From Longilinea sp964536805 (GTDB lineage Bacteria > Chloroflexota > Anaerolineae > Anaerolineales > Anaerolineaceae), in NCBI GenBank assembly GCA_964536805.1, contig CAZHYQ010000002.1, positions 1-64,000 on the forward strand: a stretch of DNA of 64,000 nucleotides. The letters are read 5' to 3'. Under the pieces are notes generated by a model. That model saw nothing but the letters and a program-made list of their open reading frames with translations, did not search any database and was not told where the DNA came from. Shown in pieces: positions 52,512 to 61,530 of this stretch; position 1 is the stretch's first letter, and each line of letters opens with the position of its first letter. A program made the position numbers and the translations under genes.

Positions 52512-53930
52512 ATGAAACGCAAAACCGTGATTACGCTGGTTATTATTGCCATTCTAATAGCTGGGGGATTTTTAATTTATCGTAACATTCGCAACACCCG
52601 GGCCACTGCTGCTCAAAACTACCAGACCGCGGTGGTTCAACGCGGCAGCCTGACGGCAATCGTCGGCGCCACGGGCACCGTGCGTGCCAACCAGAGCGCG
52701 GTACTGGCCTGGCAAACGAGCGGGCAGGTGGAGTCGATCAACATCAAGCTGGATGATGTTGTTAAAGAAAACCAGGTGCTGCTTTCCTTGGCCAAAGGTT
52801 CGCTTGCACAAAATATCATTTTAGCCGAGGCCGACCTGGTCAACGCCCGCCAGACCCTGGATAACCTGAAGAATTCCGATACCGCTGCCGCGCAGGCTGA
52901 GATCGCATTGCTCAACGCAAAAACAGCTTTGGAAGATGCGCAGAAGAAACGCACTAGCAAAGATTACAAGCGTGCCAGTCCTGATACCATTGCCGCCGCC
53001 CGGGCGAGTTACTATCTGGCGAAGGACAAGGTTGATCAAATGCAGGCGCTGTTTGATAATTTCAGCGGAAAACCGGAAGACGACCCGGGCCGCGCCAATG
53101 CCCTGACGCTGTTGGCAGGCGCCAAACGCGACCGCGACCGGGCCCTTGCCAACCTGAACTGGCTAACCGGTCTGCCGGATGAAAAAGAAAAAGCATTGGC
53201 TGATGCGCAAATTGCGCTGGCTGAAGCCCAGGTCAAGGATGCGCAGCGTGCCTATGACCGCTATAAGGACGGGGTCGACCCGGATGCCATTACCGCGGCA
53301 GAGGCGCGTGTGGCTGCCTTGCAATCGACGCTCGATATGATTCGCCTGGAAGCGCCGTTCAGCGGCACAATCACGGAATTGGACAATAAGGTTGGCGATC
53401 AGGTCAGCCCAGGCACCCTGGCAGTGCGCATCGACGACCTGTCACACCTGTTGGTCAGCGTCCAAATCCCCGAAATTGACATCAACCGCATTAAAATCGG
53501 GCAGGATGCCAACCTGACATTTGACGGCATCGCCAATAAGCAGTACAACGGCAAAGTGACCCAGGTGGGACGCGTCGGTACAGCCGTCCAGGGAGCCGTC
53601 AACTTCACCGTCACCATCGAATTGACCGATACCGATGAATCGGTCCGTCCGGGCATGACAGCCGCCGTGAACATCGTAGTTGAACAACTGGAAAACGTCC
53701 TCACGGTTCCCAACCGGGCTGTGCGGCTGTTAAACAATGAGCGGGTGGTCTATAAACTCGTCAATGGCCTGCCGCAATCCGTCAAGATTACCCTTGGATC
53801 GACCGCCGATCTTAACAGCGAAATTGTGGCCGGCGACATCAAGGAAGGCGACACCGTGATCCTCAATCCGCCCAGCGAGTTCCTAAATAACCTGCAACCT
53901 GGCGGCGGCGGATTTATGAGGGGACAATGA
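52512..53930 (+). CDS. Efflux adaptor protein (MacA/HlyD family)
   Basis: A 472-residue membrane-fusion protein: N-terminal signal/anchor helix (KTVITLVIIAILIAGGFLIY, about 4-23), a biotinyl-lipoyl-like half-motif (GATGTVRANQSAVLAWQTSGQVESI), a long helical hairpin (about 120-275), and the second lipoyl half LEAPFSGTITELDNKVGDQVSPGTL, then a beta-barrel. The start at 52512 is preceded by GGGGAAGGAAAC; the longer frame reaches into the divergent gene. It heads a three-gene operon with ABC ATPase and permease, each overlapping by 4 bases. The substrate is unknown. Confidence 0.92.
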   Translation: MKRKTVITLVIIAILIAGGFLIYRNIRNTRATAAQNYQTAVVQRGSLTAIVGATGTVRANQSAVLAWQTSGQVESINIKLDDVVKENQVLLSLAKGSLAQNIILAEADLVNARQTLDNLKNSDTAAAQAEIALLNAKTALEDAQKKRTSKDYKRASPDTIAAARASYYLAKDKVDQMQALFDNFSGKPEDDPGRANALTLLAGAKRDRDRALANLNWLTGLPDEKEKALADAQIALAEAQVKDAQRAYDRYKDGVDPDAITAAEARVAALQSTLDMIRLEAPFSGTITELDNKVGDQVSPGTLAVRIDDLSHLLVSVQIPEIDINRIKIGQDANLTFDGIANKQYNGKVTQVGRVGTAVQGAVNFTVTIELTDTDESVRPGMTAAVNIVVEQLENVLTVPNRAVRLLNNERVVYKLVNGLPQSVKITLGSTADLNSEIVAGDIKEGDTVILNPPSEFLNNLQPGGGGFMRGQ

Positions 53931-54622
53931 ACGAGCGCGATGTTGTCATCCGCGCCGTCGAATTGACCAAGACTTACCGCATGGGTGAAATGGATGTGCA
54001 CGCCTTGAACGGCGCGTCATTGGAGATTTACCGCGGTGAAGTCGTTGCCATCACAGGCCCATCCGGTTCGGGAAAATCGACCTTGATGAACATCCTGGGT
54101 TGCCTGGACCGCCCCACCAGTGGTGAATACTACCTGGACGGCGGTCTGGTGTCCAGCCTGAACGATGATGAACTGGCAACGGTGCGCAACCGAAAAGTGG
54201 GCTTTGTTTTCCAAAGTTTCAACCTGCTTTCACGCACAACTGCCCTATCGAATGTCGAACTGCCCTTGCGGTATGCCGCCATCACCAAAGGACGCACCGA
54301 CCGGGCACGCCAGGCCTTGGTAGCCGTTGGATTGGCAAACCGCATTCACCACCGCCCGACCGAACTTTCAGGCGGACAGCAGCAGCGGGTTGCCATTGCC
54401 CGCGCCTTGGTCAACGACCCTGCCATGCTGTTGGCCGACGAACCGACCGGAAACCTGGATTCGCATTCCGGGAAAGAGATCATGGAGTTGATCCTGACCT
54501 TGAATAAGGAACGCGGAACGACAATTATCATCGTCACGCACGACCCGGCCATTGCCGCCCAAACGGAGCGCACCATCCGCATCATGGACGGCAAGGTTTT
54601 GGAAGCGGAGGCTGCCCGATGA
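53927..54622 (+). CDS. ABC transporter ATPase (MacB/LolD type)
   Basis: A 231-residue ATP-binding subunit. Walker A GPSGSGKST, signature LSGGQQQRVAIARAL and Walker B MLLADEPTGNLD are canonical for the MacB/LolD group. It overlaps the adaptor upstream by ATGA and the permease gene downstream by 4 bases. Together they form a MacAB-like exporter that may move drugs, peptides or lipids across a single or double membrane. Confidence 0.94.
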   Translation: MNERDVVIRAVELTKTYRMGEMDVHALNGASLEIYRGEVVAITGPSGSGKSTLMNILGCLDRPTSGEYYLDGGLVSSLNDDELATVRNRKVGFVFQSFNLLSRTTALSNVELPLRYAAITKGRTDRARQALVAVGLANRIHHRPTELSGGQQQRVAIARALVNDPAMLLADEPTGNLDSHSGKEIMELILTLNKERGTTIIIVTHDPAIAAQTERTIRIMDGKVLEAEAAR

Positions 54623-55845
54623 ATTTCATGCAAGCCATCCGCGAAGCCGTCGAAAGTCTCAGCGCCAATAAATTGCGTTCCGGGTTAACCATGTTGGGCA
54701 TTGTCATTGGCGTGGCGGCCGTCATCGCCATGCTGGCGGTTGGTGCCGGCGCGCAGAATTCCATCACCGGATCGATCAGCGGCATCGGTTCCAACCTGTT
54801 GTTTGTCTTCTCCGGCAGCACCCAGGGGAACGTACGCAACGGGAAACCGCTCACATTGGATGACGCCAACGCCATCGCCGACCCGTTTCAGGCGCCCTCG
54901 GTGGCAGCGGTCGCCCCGGTGGTGCAAGGGAACGTGGAAGTGACCTTCTCGGGGGTCACCACCAGCAGCAGCATCATGGGGGTTACGCCCGATTACCAGC
55001 GGGTTCGAAATTACGAACTGACCGAAGGCGAGTTTATCAATCCCGATAACATGCTGGCGCGCGCCTCAGTGGCCGTGCTGGGACCAGACCTGGCGGATAA
55101 ACTCTTCGACAGGCGGGATGGATTGGTGGGCGAGATTATTCGCGTCGAAGGCCAGCCATTCCGCGTGATCGGGGTGTTGAAATCCAAAGGTGGCAGCACC
55201 TTTGGCAGCCAGGATAACGTCCTGCTGGTGCCCATGACGACAGCCACCGCCCGGCTGGTGCGCCGCAACAACGATCGGGTAGACACGATCTTTGTCGAGG
55301 CATCCACCGCCGATACCGTTCAACAAGCCAGCGATGAAATCGCAGAAATCCTGCGCCAACGCCACCGCACCCAGTTGGGAGAAGATGATTTCACCGTTTT
55401 CAGCCAGCAGGACTTCGTTGCCACAGCCAAGACAATCACGAACGTGCTCACCATCTTTCTGGGTGGGATCGCGGCCATATCGCTGCTGGTGGGCGGCATC
55501 GGCATCATGAACATCATGCTGGTATCCGTCACAGAACGCACCCGCGAAATTGGCCTGCGCAAAGCCATCGGCGCACGCCGGCGCGATATCCTGATCCAAT
55601 TCCTGACCGAATCTTCCCTGCTTAGCCTGGTGGGCGGCTTGATCGGCATCGGGCTGGGGTATCTGATCGCCTTTGCCGTCGGGCGCATTGCCGCCGCCAG
55701 CGGAACGCCTTTCACGCCCCAGGTTGGTCTGGATTCCATCCTCCTGGCGACCATCTTTTCGACTGCGGTCGGCCTGTTTTTTGGACTTTATCCAGCCAAC
55801 CGTGCTGCCGGTTTGGAACCAGTGGAAGCGCTCCGTTACGAATAA
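54619..55845 (+). CDS. ABC transporter permease (MacB/FtsX type)
   Basis: A 408-residue permease with one N-terminal membrane helix (LRSGLTMLGIVIGVAAVIAMLAVG), a large extracytoplasmic domain (about 45-270) and three C-terminal helices. It contains the FtsX-family stretch GGIGIMNIMLVSVTERTREIGLRKAIGARRRDI. It is the last gene of the MacAB-like operon, before a hairpin at 55882-55905. The membrane topology (one, then three helices) is the FtsX type. Confidence 0.93.
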   Translation: MNFMQAIREAVESLSANKLRSGLTMLGIVIGVAAVIAMLAVGAGAQNSITGSISGIGSNLLFVFSGSTQGNVRNGKPLTLDDANAIADPFQAPSVAAVAPVVQGNVEVTFSGVTTSSSIMGVTPDYQRVRNYELTEGEFINPDNMLARASVAVLGPDLADKLFDRRDGLVGEIIRVEGQPFRVIGVLKSKGGSTFGSQDNVLLVPMTTATARLVRRNNDRVDTIFVEASTADTVQQASDEIAEILRQRHRTQLGEDDFTVFSQQDFVATAKTITNVLTIFLGGIAAISLLVGGIGIMNIMLVSVTERTREIGLRKAIGARRRDILIQFLTESSLLSLVGGLIGIGLGYLIAFAVGRIAAASGTPFTPQVGLDSILLATIFSTAVGLFFGLYPANRAAGLEPVEALRYE

Positions 55846-55881
55846 CCGATTTATAGTTAATCCATGAAAATAAGTTTCAAT

Positions 55882-55910
55882 GGAAGGCGCCTTTTGACGC
55901 CTTCCAGTTT
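55882..55910 (+). terminator. Terminator after the MacAB-like operon
   Basis: GGAAGGCG (55882-55889) with CGCCTTCC (55898-55905), 8-base loop, followed by AGTTTTAAT. Confidence 0.8.
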
Positions 55911-56000
55911 TAATCTATCATTCCTTACCCTCGGTACGGAAATAACTCACTTGAAATTGTGACCTGATCTATGGCACAATAGAAATCATCGGAGGACGGC

Positions 56001-56522
56001 ATGCGGCTTTCGGTCGGTGCGGATGCACGCAATCCCGTCGTGGATGCAGTGCTGAAAATGCTCAAACACGAAGGCCACCGGGTAGCCTTTTATGGCCCTT
56101 CGGGGCGGGCTGTTGTACCCTGGTCGGAAGTTGCAGCCTGTGTGGCGCATGACGTGGCAGGCGGTGCAGCCGATGAAGGCATCCTGTTTTGCTGGACCGG
56201 TACCGGCGTCAGCATTGCCGCCAATAAAGTGCCTGGCATTCGGGCTACCCTGTGCAGCGATAGTGAAACCGCGCGGGGGGCGCGACTGTGGAATGACGCC
56301 AATGTGCTTTGCCTTTCCCTGCGTACAACCACCGAGACCCTCGCCCAGGAAATTCTGAAAACCTGGTTCGCCACGCAATTCCAACCAACCCCGGAAGACG
56401 AAGCCTGCCTGGCAGTGGTAAAGCGGCTGGAGTTTGAAGCCGCCCACCCGGATGAAGAACCTCAACAGGGTTGTCACGGGGAAGTATCCCCGCAAGAAAC
56501 CGAATCCAATTCGCATCAATAA
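56001..56522 (+). CDS. RpiB/LacAB-family protein lacking canonical active-site His residues
   Basis: A 173-residue protein of the ribose-5-phosphate isomerase B fold. The anion-hole stretch GILFCWTGTGVSIAANKVPGIRATLC is intact with catalytic C64. But the usual SDHAG becomes GADARN (A9 in place of the His), and HNDANVL becomes WNDANVL (W97 replaces the ring-opening His). The normal RpiB length is about 150; it has an extra acidic C-terminus. SD GGAGGA is present. The altered pocket suggests another sugar phosphate, or a non-catalytic role. The next gene starts 12 bases on (serA). Confidence 0.8.
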   Translation: MRLSVGADARNPVVDAVLKMLKHEGHRVAFYGPSGRAVVPWSEVAACVAHDVAGGAADEGILFCWTGTGVSIAANKVPGIRATLCSDSETARGARLWNDANVLCLSLRTTTETLAQEILKTWFATQFQPTPEDEACLAVVKRLEFEAAHPDEEPQQGCHGEVSPQETESNSHQ

Positions 56523-56534
56523 GGAGACAGTGGA

Positions 56535-57476
56535 ATGAGTGCTTGGAAAGTCCTGCTGACAGATGGTCTGGAAGAGAACGGGCAAGCAATTTTACGCGCT
56601 TCGGCGGATGTCGTTGAAAAAACTGGCATTTCCGCAGATGAGCTGCTGCAGATCGTCGGTGAATATGATGCGCTCATCGTGCGCGGGCGCACCAAAGTTA
56701 CCCCGGCTGTCTTTGCTGCTGGCAAAAACCTCAAAGTAGTTGGCCGGGCTGGCGTTGGCGTCGATAACATTGACCTTAACGCGGCCAAAGAGGCCAAAGT
56801 GACCGTGGTCAATTCGCCGCTGGCAACCTCTGTTTCGGTAGCCGAACTCACCATGGGTCTGATGCTCTCGGTTGTGCGTGACATCCCGCGCGCAGATGCC
56901 ACCATGAAAGCTGGCAAATGGCTGAAGAAGGAATTCGAAGGCGGCGAATTGTATAAAAAGACCCTGGGCGTGATCGGTTTCGGCCGCATCGGCGTTGCGG
57001 TGGCCAATCGCGCCAAAGCCTTTGAAATGGATGTGATCGGCTATGACCCGCTCATCCCCGCTGAAGAAATCAAGAAACGCGGCGGCGTGCCGGTGACGCT
57101 GGATGAATTATTGGCCAAAGCCGATGTCATCACCATGCACATTCCGTTGACGGCTGAAAGCCGCGGCATGCTAAATGCCGACGCATTTGCCAAAATGAAA
57201 GACGGTGTTCGCATCGTTTGCGCAGCCCGCGGCGGCGTTATCGATGAAGATGCCTTGCTTCAGGCATTGGAATCCGGCAAGGTTGCTGCCGCCGGTTTGG
57301 ACGTCTTCACCGCTGAACCGCCTGGCCTGACCCCGTTGGTCAGCCACCCGCACGTCATTTGCACCCCGCACGTCGGCGCGCAAACCGTTGAAGCTCAAGG
57401 CCGTGCCGCCAACGATATTGCCACTGAGGTGGTCGCTGCGCTCAAGGGTGAACCCCTGCGCTGGAAAGTTGCCTGA
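56535..57476 (+). CDS. serA: D-3-phosphoglycerate dehydrogenase (short form, no ACT domain)
   Basis: Oxidises 3-phosphoglycerate to 3-phosphohydroxypyruvate for serine synthesis. 313 residues with NAD motif GVIGFGRIGVAVANRA (about 146-161), R of CAARGG and H of PHVGAQT, typical of the D-isomer-specific 2-hydroxyacid dehydrogenase family. There is no ACT regulatory domain, so serine feedback is not expected. AAGGAG precedes the ATG. It is likely cotranscribed with the RpiB-like gene. A related D-hydroxyacid dehydrogenase is the alternative. Confidence 0.88.
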   Translation: MSAWKVLLTDGLEENGQAILRASADVVEKTGISADELLQIVGEYDALIVRGRTKVTPAVFAAGKNLKVVGRAGVGVDNIDLNAAKEAKVTVVNSPLATSVSVAELTMGLMLSVVRDIPRADATMKAGKWLKKEFEGGELYKKTLGVIGFGRIGVAVANRAKAFEMDVIGYDPLIPAEEIKKRGGVPVTLDELLAKADVITMHIPLTAESRGMLNADAFAKMKDGVRIVCAARGGVIDEDALLQALESGKVAAAGLDVFTAEPPGLTPLVSHPHVICTPHVGAQTVEAQGRAANDIATEVVAALKGEPLRWKVA

Positions 57477-57501
57477 TTCGGCGTTTTTCAAACTTCCAAT
57501 C

Positions 57502-57533
57502 TACGGGCGGTCACAACCGCCCGTATTTTTTTT
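57502..57533 (+). terminator. Intrinsic terminator after serA
   Basis: TACGGGCGGT (57502-57511) with ACCGCCCGTA (57516-57525), 4-base loop, followed by eight T. Confidence 0.95.
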
Positions 57534-57678
57534 GGTCAGTCGATCGTCAGCTTGTGGTTATACAATTTGCATTGAACAGAGGAATTGGAATACAATAATG
57601 ACTATCCTTGCCTGAAAGCACTAGTTCACAAGGAAATCAGAGCGCTGCAGACAACAATTCCTACAAGGACTGCTTTCG

Positions 57679-59181
57679 ATGGAACAAAAACTGGACAAAT
57701 TGAAGAAAATTCTCAACGAAGTCGCTGATTTATCGGCAGCAACCAGTGTATTGAGTTGGGATCAACAGACCTACATGCCAGAAGGCGGCGCGGAAGATCG
57801 CGGCGATGCGCTGGCGACCCTTTCCAGCCTGGCGCATTCGCGTTTCACCTCCGAGGAGGTCGGCAAATTGCTCGATGAATTATCCAGCGACGCCGGCCAA
57901 CTCAAACCGGACTCGGACGAAGCCCGCCTTATTAAGGTCACCCGGCACAATTATGAAAAAAACACTCGCGTACCCTCTGAAAAAGTGGCCGAGTTTGCCC
58001 GCGTAACCACCGTGGCACAAAGCATTTGGGCCCGAGCGCGCGCGGAAAACAATTTTTCACTTTTCCTGCCCCATCTGAAGAAAATCGTCGAGCTGCGCCG
58101 TGAATACGCCGCTCTTTTTGCCCCGTATGACCATGTCTACGACCCTCTGCTGGACGATTACGAGCCAGGCTTAAAAACGGCCGATGTCCAGGCCATCTTT
58201 TCTGCCCTGCGCCCGCAACAAGTCGCGCTCATTCAAGCCATTCAATCGCGTCCGCAAGTCAACGACGGTTTCATGCACCGTCATTTTGACGAAGAAAAAC
58301 AATGGCATTTTGGCGTCGACGTGATCACCCGCTTTGGTTATGACTGGAAACACGGCCGGCAGGACCGCTCGGCCCATCCGTTCACCATCGCTTTTGGCGC
58401 CAGGGATGTTCGCATCACCACCCGGTTTGATCCTGAAAATGCCGGTTCAGCACTCTTCAGCACCATGCACGAATGCGGACATGCGTTGTATGAGCAGGGG
58501 ATTAACCCTTTGTACCGGCGCACGCCGCTGACCGGTGGCGCATCCATGGCCATCCATGAATCGCAATCGCGGCTCTGGGAAAACCTGGTCGGACGGTCGC
58601 TGCCCTTCTGGAAATATTTCTACCCGAAATTCAAACAGACCTTCCCGGCGGCGCTTGGCAATGTGGACTTGATGGACTTTTACAAGGGCATTAACAAAGT
58701 GGAGGCTTCCTTTATCCGCACCCAATCGGATGAAGCCACCTACAATATGCACATCATGCTGCGCCTGGAATTGGAAATCGCTTTGATGGAAGGCAGCCTG
58801 GATGTCAAGGATTTGCCGGAAGCCTGGAACGCGCGCATGCACGATTATCTGGGCATCACGCCGCCCAACAATAAAGTCGGCGTTTTGCAGGACGTGCATT
58901 GGTCCGGCGGGATGATTGGATATTTCCCCACCTATGCCCTGGGCAACCTGGTGTCGGTGCAGCTTTGGGAATGCATTCGTCGCGACATACCCGAATTGGA
59001 CAGTCAGATTGAACACGGCGAATTCAGCGCCCTTTTGGCCTGGCTGCGGCAAAATGTCCATGTTTTCGGATCGAAATACGAACCTCAGGAATTGGTCCAA
59101 AGAATCACTGGCTCAAAGATCGATCCTCAGCCGTACGTCCACTATCTGCAGTCCAAGTATGGAGAAATTTACCGGCTCTAA
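57679..59181 (+). CDS. M32 carboxypeptidase (thermostable carboxypeptidase Taq type)
   Basis: A 500-residue zinc metallocarboxypeptidase that removes C-terminal residues from peptides in the cytoplasm. The zinc motif MHECGHALYEQG is followed by MAIHESQSRLWENLVGRS with the third ligand Glu. Features before it include VLSWDQQTYMPEGGAEDRG and the DVRITTRF stretch, all family-typical. It begins after a terminator and seems single-promoter, with the response regulator gene 14 bases after its stop. Confidence 0.94.
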   Translation: MEQKLDKLKKILNEVADLSAATSVLSWDQQTYMPEGGAEDRGDALATLSSLAHSRFTSEEVGKLLDELSSDAGQLKPDSDEARLIKVTRHNYEKNTRVPSEKVAEFARVTTVAQSIWARARAENNFSLFLPHLKKIVELRREYAALFAPYDHVYDPLLDDYEPGLKTADVQAIFSALRPQQVALIQAIQSRPQVNDGFMHRHFDEEKQWHFGVDVITRFGYDWKHGRQDRSAHPFTIAFGARDVRITTRFDPENAGSALFSTMHECGHALYEQGINPLYRRTPLTGGASMAIHESQSRLWENLVGRSLPFWKYFYPKFKQTFPAALGNVDLMDFYKGINKVEASFIRTQSDEATYNMHIMLRLELEIALMEGSLDVKDLPEAWNARMHDYLGITPPNNKVGVLQDVHWSGGMIGYFPTYALGNLVSVQLWECIRRDIPELDSQIEHGEFSALLAWLRQNVHVFGSKYEPQELVQRITGSKIDPQPYVHYLQSKYGEIYRL

Positions 59182-59194
59182 CCATAGGTAGCCT

Positions 59195-59569
59195 ATGACC
59201 CAGGTGCTTTTCGTAGACGATGATTTAATGTCACTGCAATTGATGGCAAAAGCCTCGCTGCTGCTGGGCTACCAGGCATTGACGTGTGCATCGCCGCTCG
59301 TTGCAGTCGATATGTCTCGCGAAATGCAGCCGGATGTGATCGTGGTTGATATGAATATGCACGAGATGGATGGAATCTCGTTAATCCGCGCCATCCGTGC
59401 GGATGGGGCCACGCAGCACATTCCCATCATTGTCTTATCCGCAACTGACATTGAACAGGGTCTTCCGCCAACCAATGCGGCCGGTGCCAATGACTACCTT
59501 TCCAAACCGGTTGATTTTGATGAACTGAGCGCGGCCATTGACCGCGTTCAGATGGTTCGAAATCAATGA
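59195..59569 (+). CDS. Single-domain response regulator
   Basis: A 124-residue receiver-only (CheY-like) protein: acidic pocket D8-D10 (FVDDD), phospho-acceptor D52 (VVDMNM), S82/T84 (LSAT) and K104 (LSKPVDF). It has no output domain, so it signals through protein contact. No histidine kinase is adjacent. Its stop overlaps the next start by 4 bases, so it is translationally coupled to an LLM oxidoreductase, an unusual pairing. Confidence 0.92.
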   Translation: MTQVLFVDDDLMSLQLMAKASLLLGYQALTCASPLVAVDMSREMQPDVIVVDMNMHEMDGISLIRAIRADGATQHIPIIVLSATDIEQGLPPTNAAGANDYLSKPVDFDELSAAIDRVQMVRNQ

Positions 59570-60435
59570 AATTTGGCATCATTTTGCCTTCCTATGGAAC
59601 AAACTCCAGCCGGCTGGCAACCGTGGACACTGCCCTGGCAGCGGAAGGATTGGGCTTCGATTCCATTTGGACCACCGATCACCTGGCGCTGCCGCAGGCT
59701 GACGCAGCCCGCTTTACACCTTTATTAGAATCGGTCACGACCCTTGCGTTTCTGGCCGGGCTTACCAGCCGCATCCGTCTGGGTATTTCAGCACTGGTGC
59801 TGCCGCAACGCAACCCGGTGGAAGTTGCCCGTCAAATCGCCACACTGGATGTGCTTTCCGGCGGACGGGCGATGCTTTCCTGCGGGGTCGGCTGGTCAAA
59901 GGGAGAATTCGAAAACCTGGGAAGCAATTTTTCAGACCGCGGCCGGCGCATGGATGAAGCACTCAAGGTATTGCGAGTGCTATGGCGCGGAAGTAGACAA
60001 GCTTCGTTCGAGGGAAAATATTACCGTTTCAAGGATGTGGATTTCTCCCCCGCACCCATCCAACCTGGCGGTCCGCCTTTATGGGTCGCCGGGAACTCAC
60101 CAGCAGCGGTGCGGCGCGCGATGTTTTTGGCGGACGGATGGCACCCAAACCAGGGAACGCCGGAAGACCTTGCCCGTATGCTCGATCCCATCCGGCCCTA
60201 TCTGGCGGCGGGACGGCCGTTTACGATTTGCCGGCGCATGCACCTGGAATTTGGGACTGCGCCAGACCCTGAAAGGTCACTTTCCGGAACGCCGGAGCAG
60301 GTTGCCGGGCAATTGAGGGCTTACCGCGATGCTGGCATGAACTATGCTCTGATTCACATTCAGGCGCAAACCCAGGCCGAACGCGAACGCGCCATGCGTA
60401 CCCTGATGACTCAAGTTGTGCCGGAAATCGATTAA
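59566..60435 (+). CDS. LLM-class flavin/F420-dependent oxidoreductase
   Basis: A 289-residue luciferase-like TIM-barrel enzyme: FGIILPSYGTNSSRLATVDTALAAEGLGFDSIWTTDHL at the N-terminus, then LGISALVLPQRNPVEVARQIATLDVLSGGRAMLSCGVGWSKGEFENLG. FMN or F420 use is typical of this branch (as in LLM class F420-dependent proteins). It is coupled to a response regulator gene upstream and followed by a lipoprotein gene. The substrate is unknown. Confidence 0.9.
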   Translation: MKFGIILPSYGTNSSRLATVDTALAAEGLGFDSIWTTDHLALPQADAARFTPLLESVTTLAFLAGLTSRIRLGISALVLPQRNPVEVARQIATLDVLSGGRAMLSCGVGWSKGEFENLGSNFSDRGRRMDEALKVLRVLWRGSRQASFEGKYYRFKDVDFSPAPIQPGGPPLWVAGNSPAAVRRAMFLADGWHPNQGTPEDLARMLDPIRPYLAAGRPFTICRRMHLEFGTAPDPERSLSGTPEQVAGQLRAYRDAGMNYALIHIQAQTQAERERAMRTLMTQVVPEID

Positions 60436-60443
60436 ACACACTC

Positions 60444-61469
60444 ATGGTTAAATCATTCAAATGGATGCGCAGCAGGTGGATTATCCTGCCAATCTTTATT
60501 CTATTGGCCGCGGGTTGCAGCGGCAACCTGCCTGGATCTTCCTTGCTCACACCGCCTGCGAGCCTCACCGAGATGGCTACTCAAAGTTTAGAACCGGGCA
60601 GTCCGGCCACGCCAACGGTTACCGCAACCAGTGCAGCGGTTGCCCAGCAAGCCCTGCCCACCGCAGCCGAGGAAATGGTAGAGACCGCCACCTCTGAACC
60701 CGCTGCCTTGCCGACCGTGGAAATTCCGCCCACCGTGGGGCCAACTCCGACCAAAACCGTTTGGTGGCGGCGCACCCCCACCATCACGCCCACTCCGCAA
60801 CCGCTGCCGGCGGTGATGTTCATTAAGAAACCGGGACAGTATTCGAAGGTTAAATCTCCACTCGTGATCAGCGCCAACGCGTCACCCGGCGCAGATGGCC
60901 TGGTTTGGGTGGAATTGATCGGCGAGGACGGACGTAATCTTTTTCAAACCCGCTTGAATTTTACAAAATATGCCGGTCTGAGCATCTCCATCGCACCGGA
61001 AATCACATTTGACCTTCAAGCACCGGCTGAACTGGCGCGGTTGGTCATCAGCACCCGCGACAGCTACGGCCGTATATCCGCTTTGACGTCCACCGATATC
61101 ATCCTGATCCAGATGGGCGACGATCAAATATTTCCCGCTGGTTATGCCCGCGAGCCGTACATCGTTCGTTCGCCACTCCAGGGTCAGGTGATCAGCGGCG
61201 GCATGCTGCAGGTGAGCGCCCTGGTCCGCCCCGTCAATGACAATCCGCTCATCCTTGAATTGGTGGACGAAAAAGGGGCTGTGATTGGCTCGACATCCTT
61301 GCAGCTGGTGTTCCCGACTGGCAATCTCAGCCACACGCCTTTCGATGTCACCTTGCCATACACCGTCAGCCAATCGACCAAAGCCCGCCTGGTGCTTCGC
61401 CAGGAAAGTACCGGGCGCATTCCTGGCACCGTGGCGCTTTCAAGCCTGGAATTGACCTTGCAGCCTTGA
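60444..61469 (+). CDS. Lipoprotein with Thr/Pro-rich linker, unknown
   Basis: A 341-residue exported protein. The signal ends with LLAAGC (lipidated Cys about residue 25). A Thr/Pro/Ala-rich linker runs to about residue 130. The rest is a beta-rich domain (QYSKVKSPLVISANASPGADGLVWVELIG, SPLQGQVISGGMLQVSALVRPVNDN), two repeats that look like Ig-like or Gmad2-type immunoglobulin folds. It follows the oxidoreductase by 8 bases. Function unknown. Confidence 0.75.
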   Translation: MVKSFKWMRSRWIILPIFILLAAGCSGNLPGSSLLTPPASLTEMATQSLEPGSPATPTVTATSAAVAQQALPTAAEEMVETATSEPAALPTVEIPPTVGPTPTKTVWWRRTPTITPTPQPLPAVMFIKKPGQYSKVKSPLVISANASPGADGLVWVELIGEDGRNLFQTRLNFTKYAGLSISIAPEITFDLQAPAELARLVISTRDSYGRISALTSTDIILIQMGDDQIFPAGYAREPYIVRSPLQGQVISGGMLQVSALVRPVNDNPLILELVDEKGAVIGSTSLQLVFPTGNLSHTPFDVTLPYTVSQSTKARLVLRQESTGRIPGTVALSSLELTLQP

Positions 61470-61496
61470 TTCCTGGTGGCAAATATTCCATAAAAA

Positions 61497-61520
61497 GAGG
61501 ACGGTCAATTGACCGTCCTC
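61497..61520. terminator. Perfect palindromic terminator between convergent genes
   Basis: GAGGACGGT-CAATTG-ACCGTCCTC (61497-61520) is a perfect palindrome with an A-tract before it and a T-rich tail after, serving both genes. Confidence 0.88.
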
Positions 61521-61530
61521 AATTAATTCT

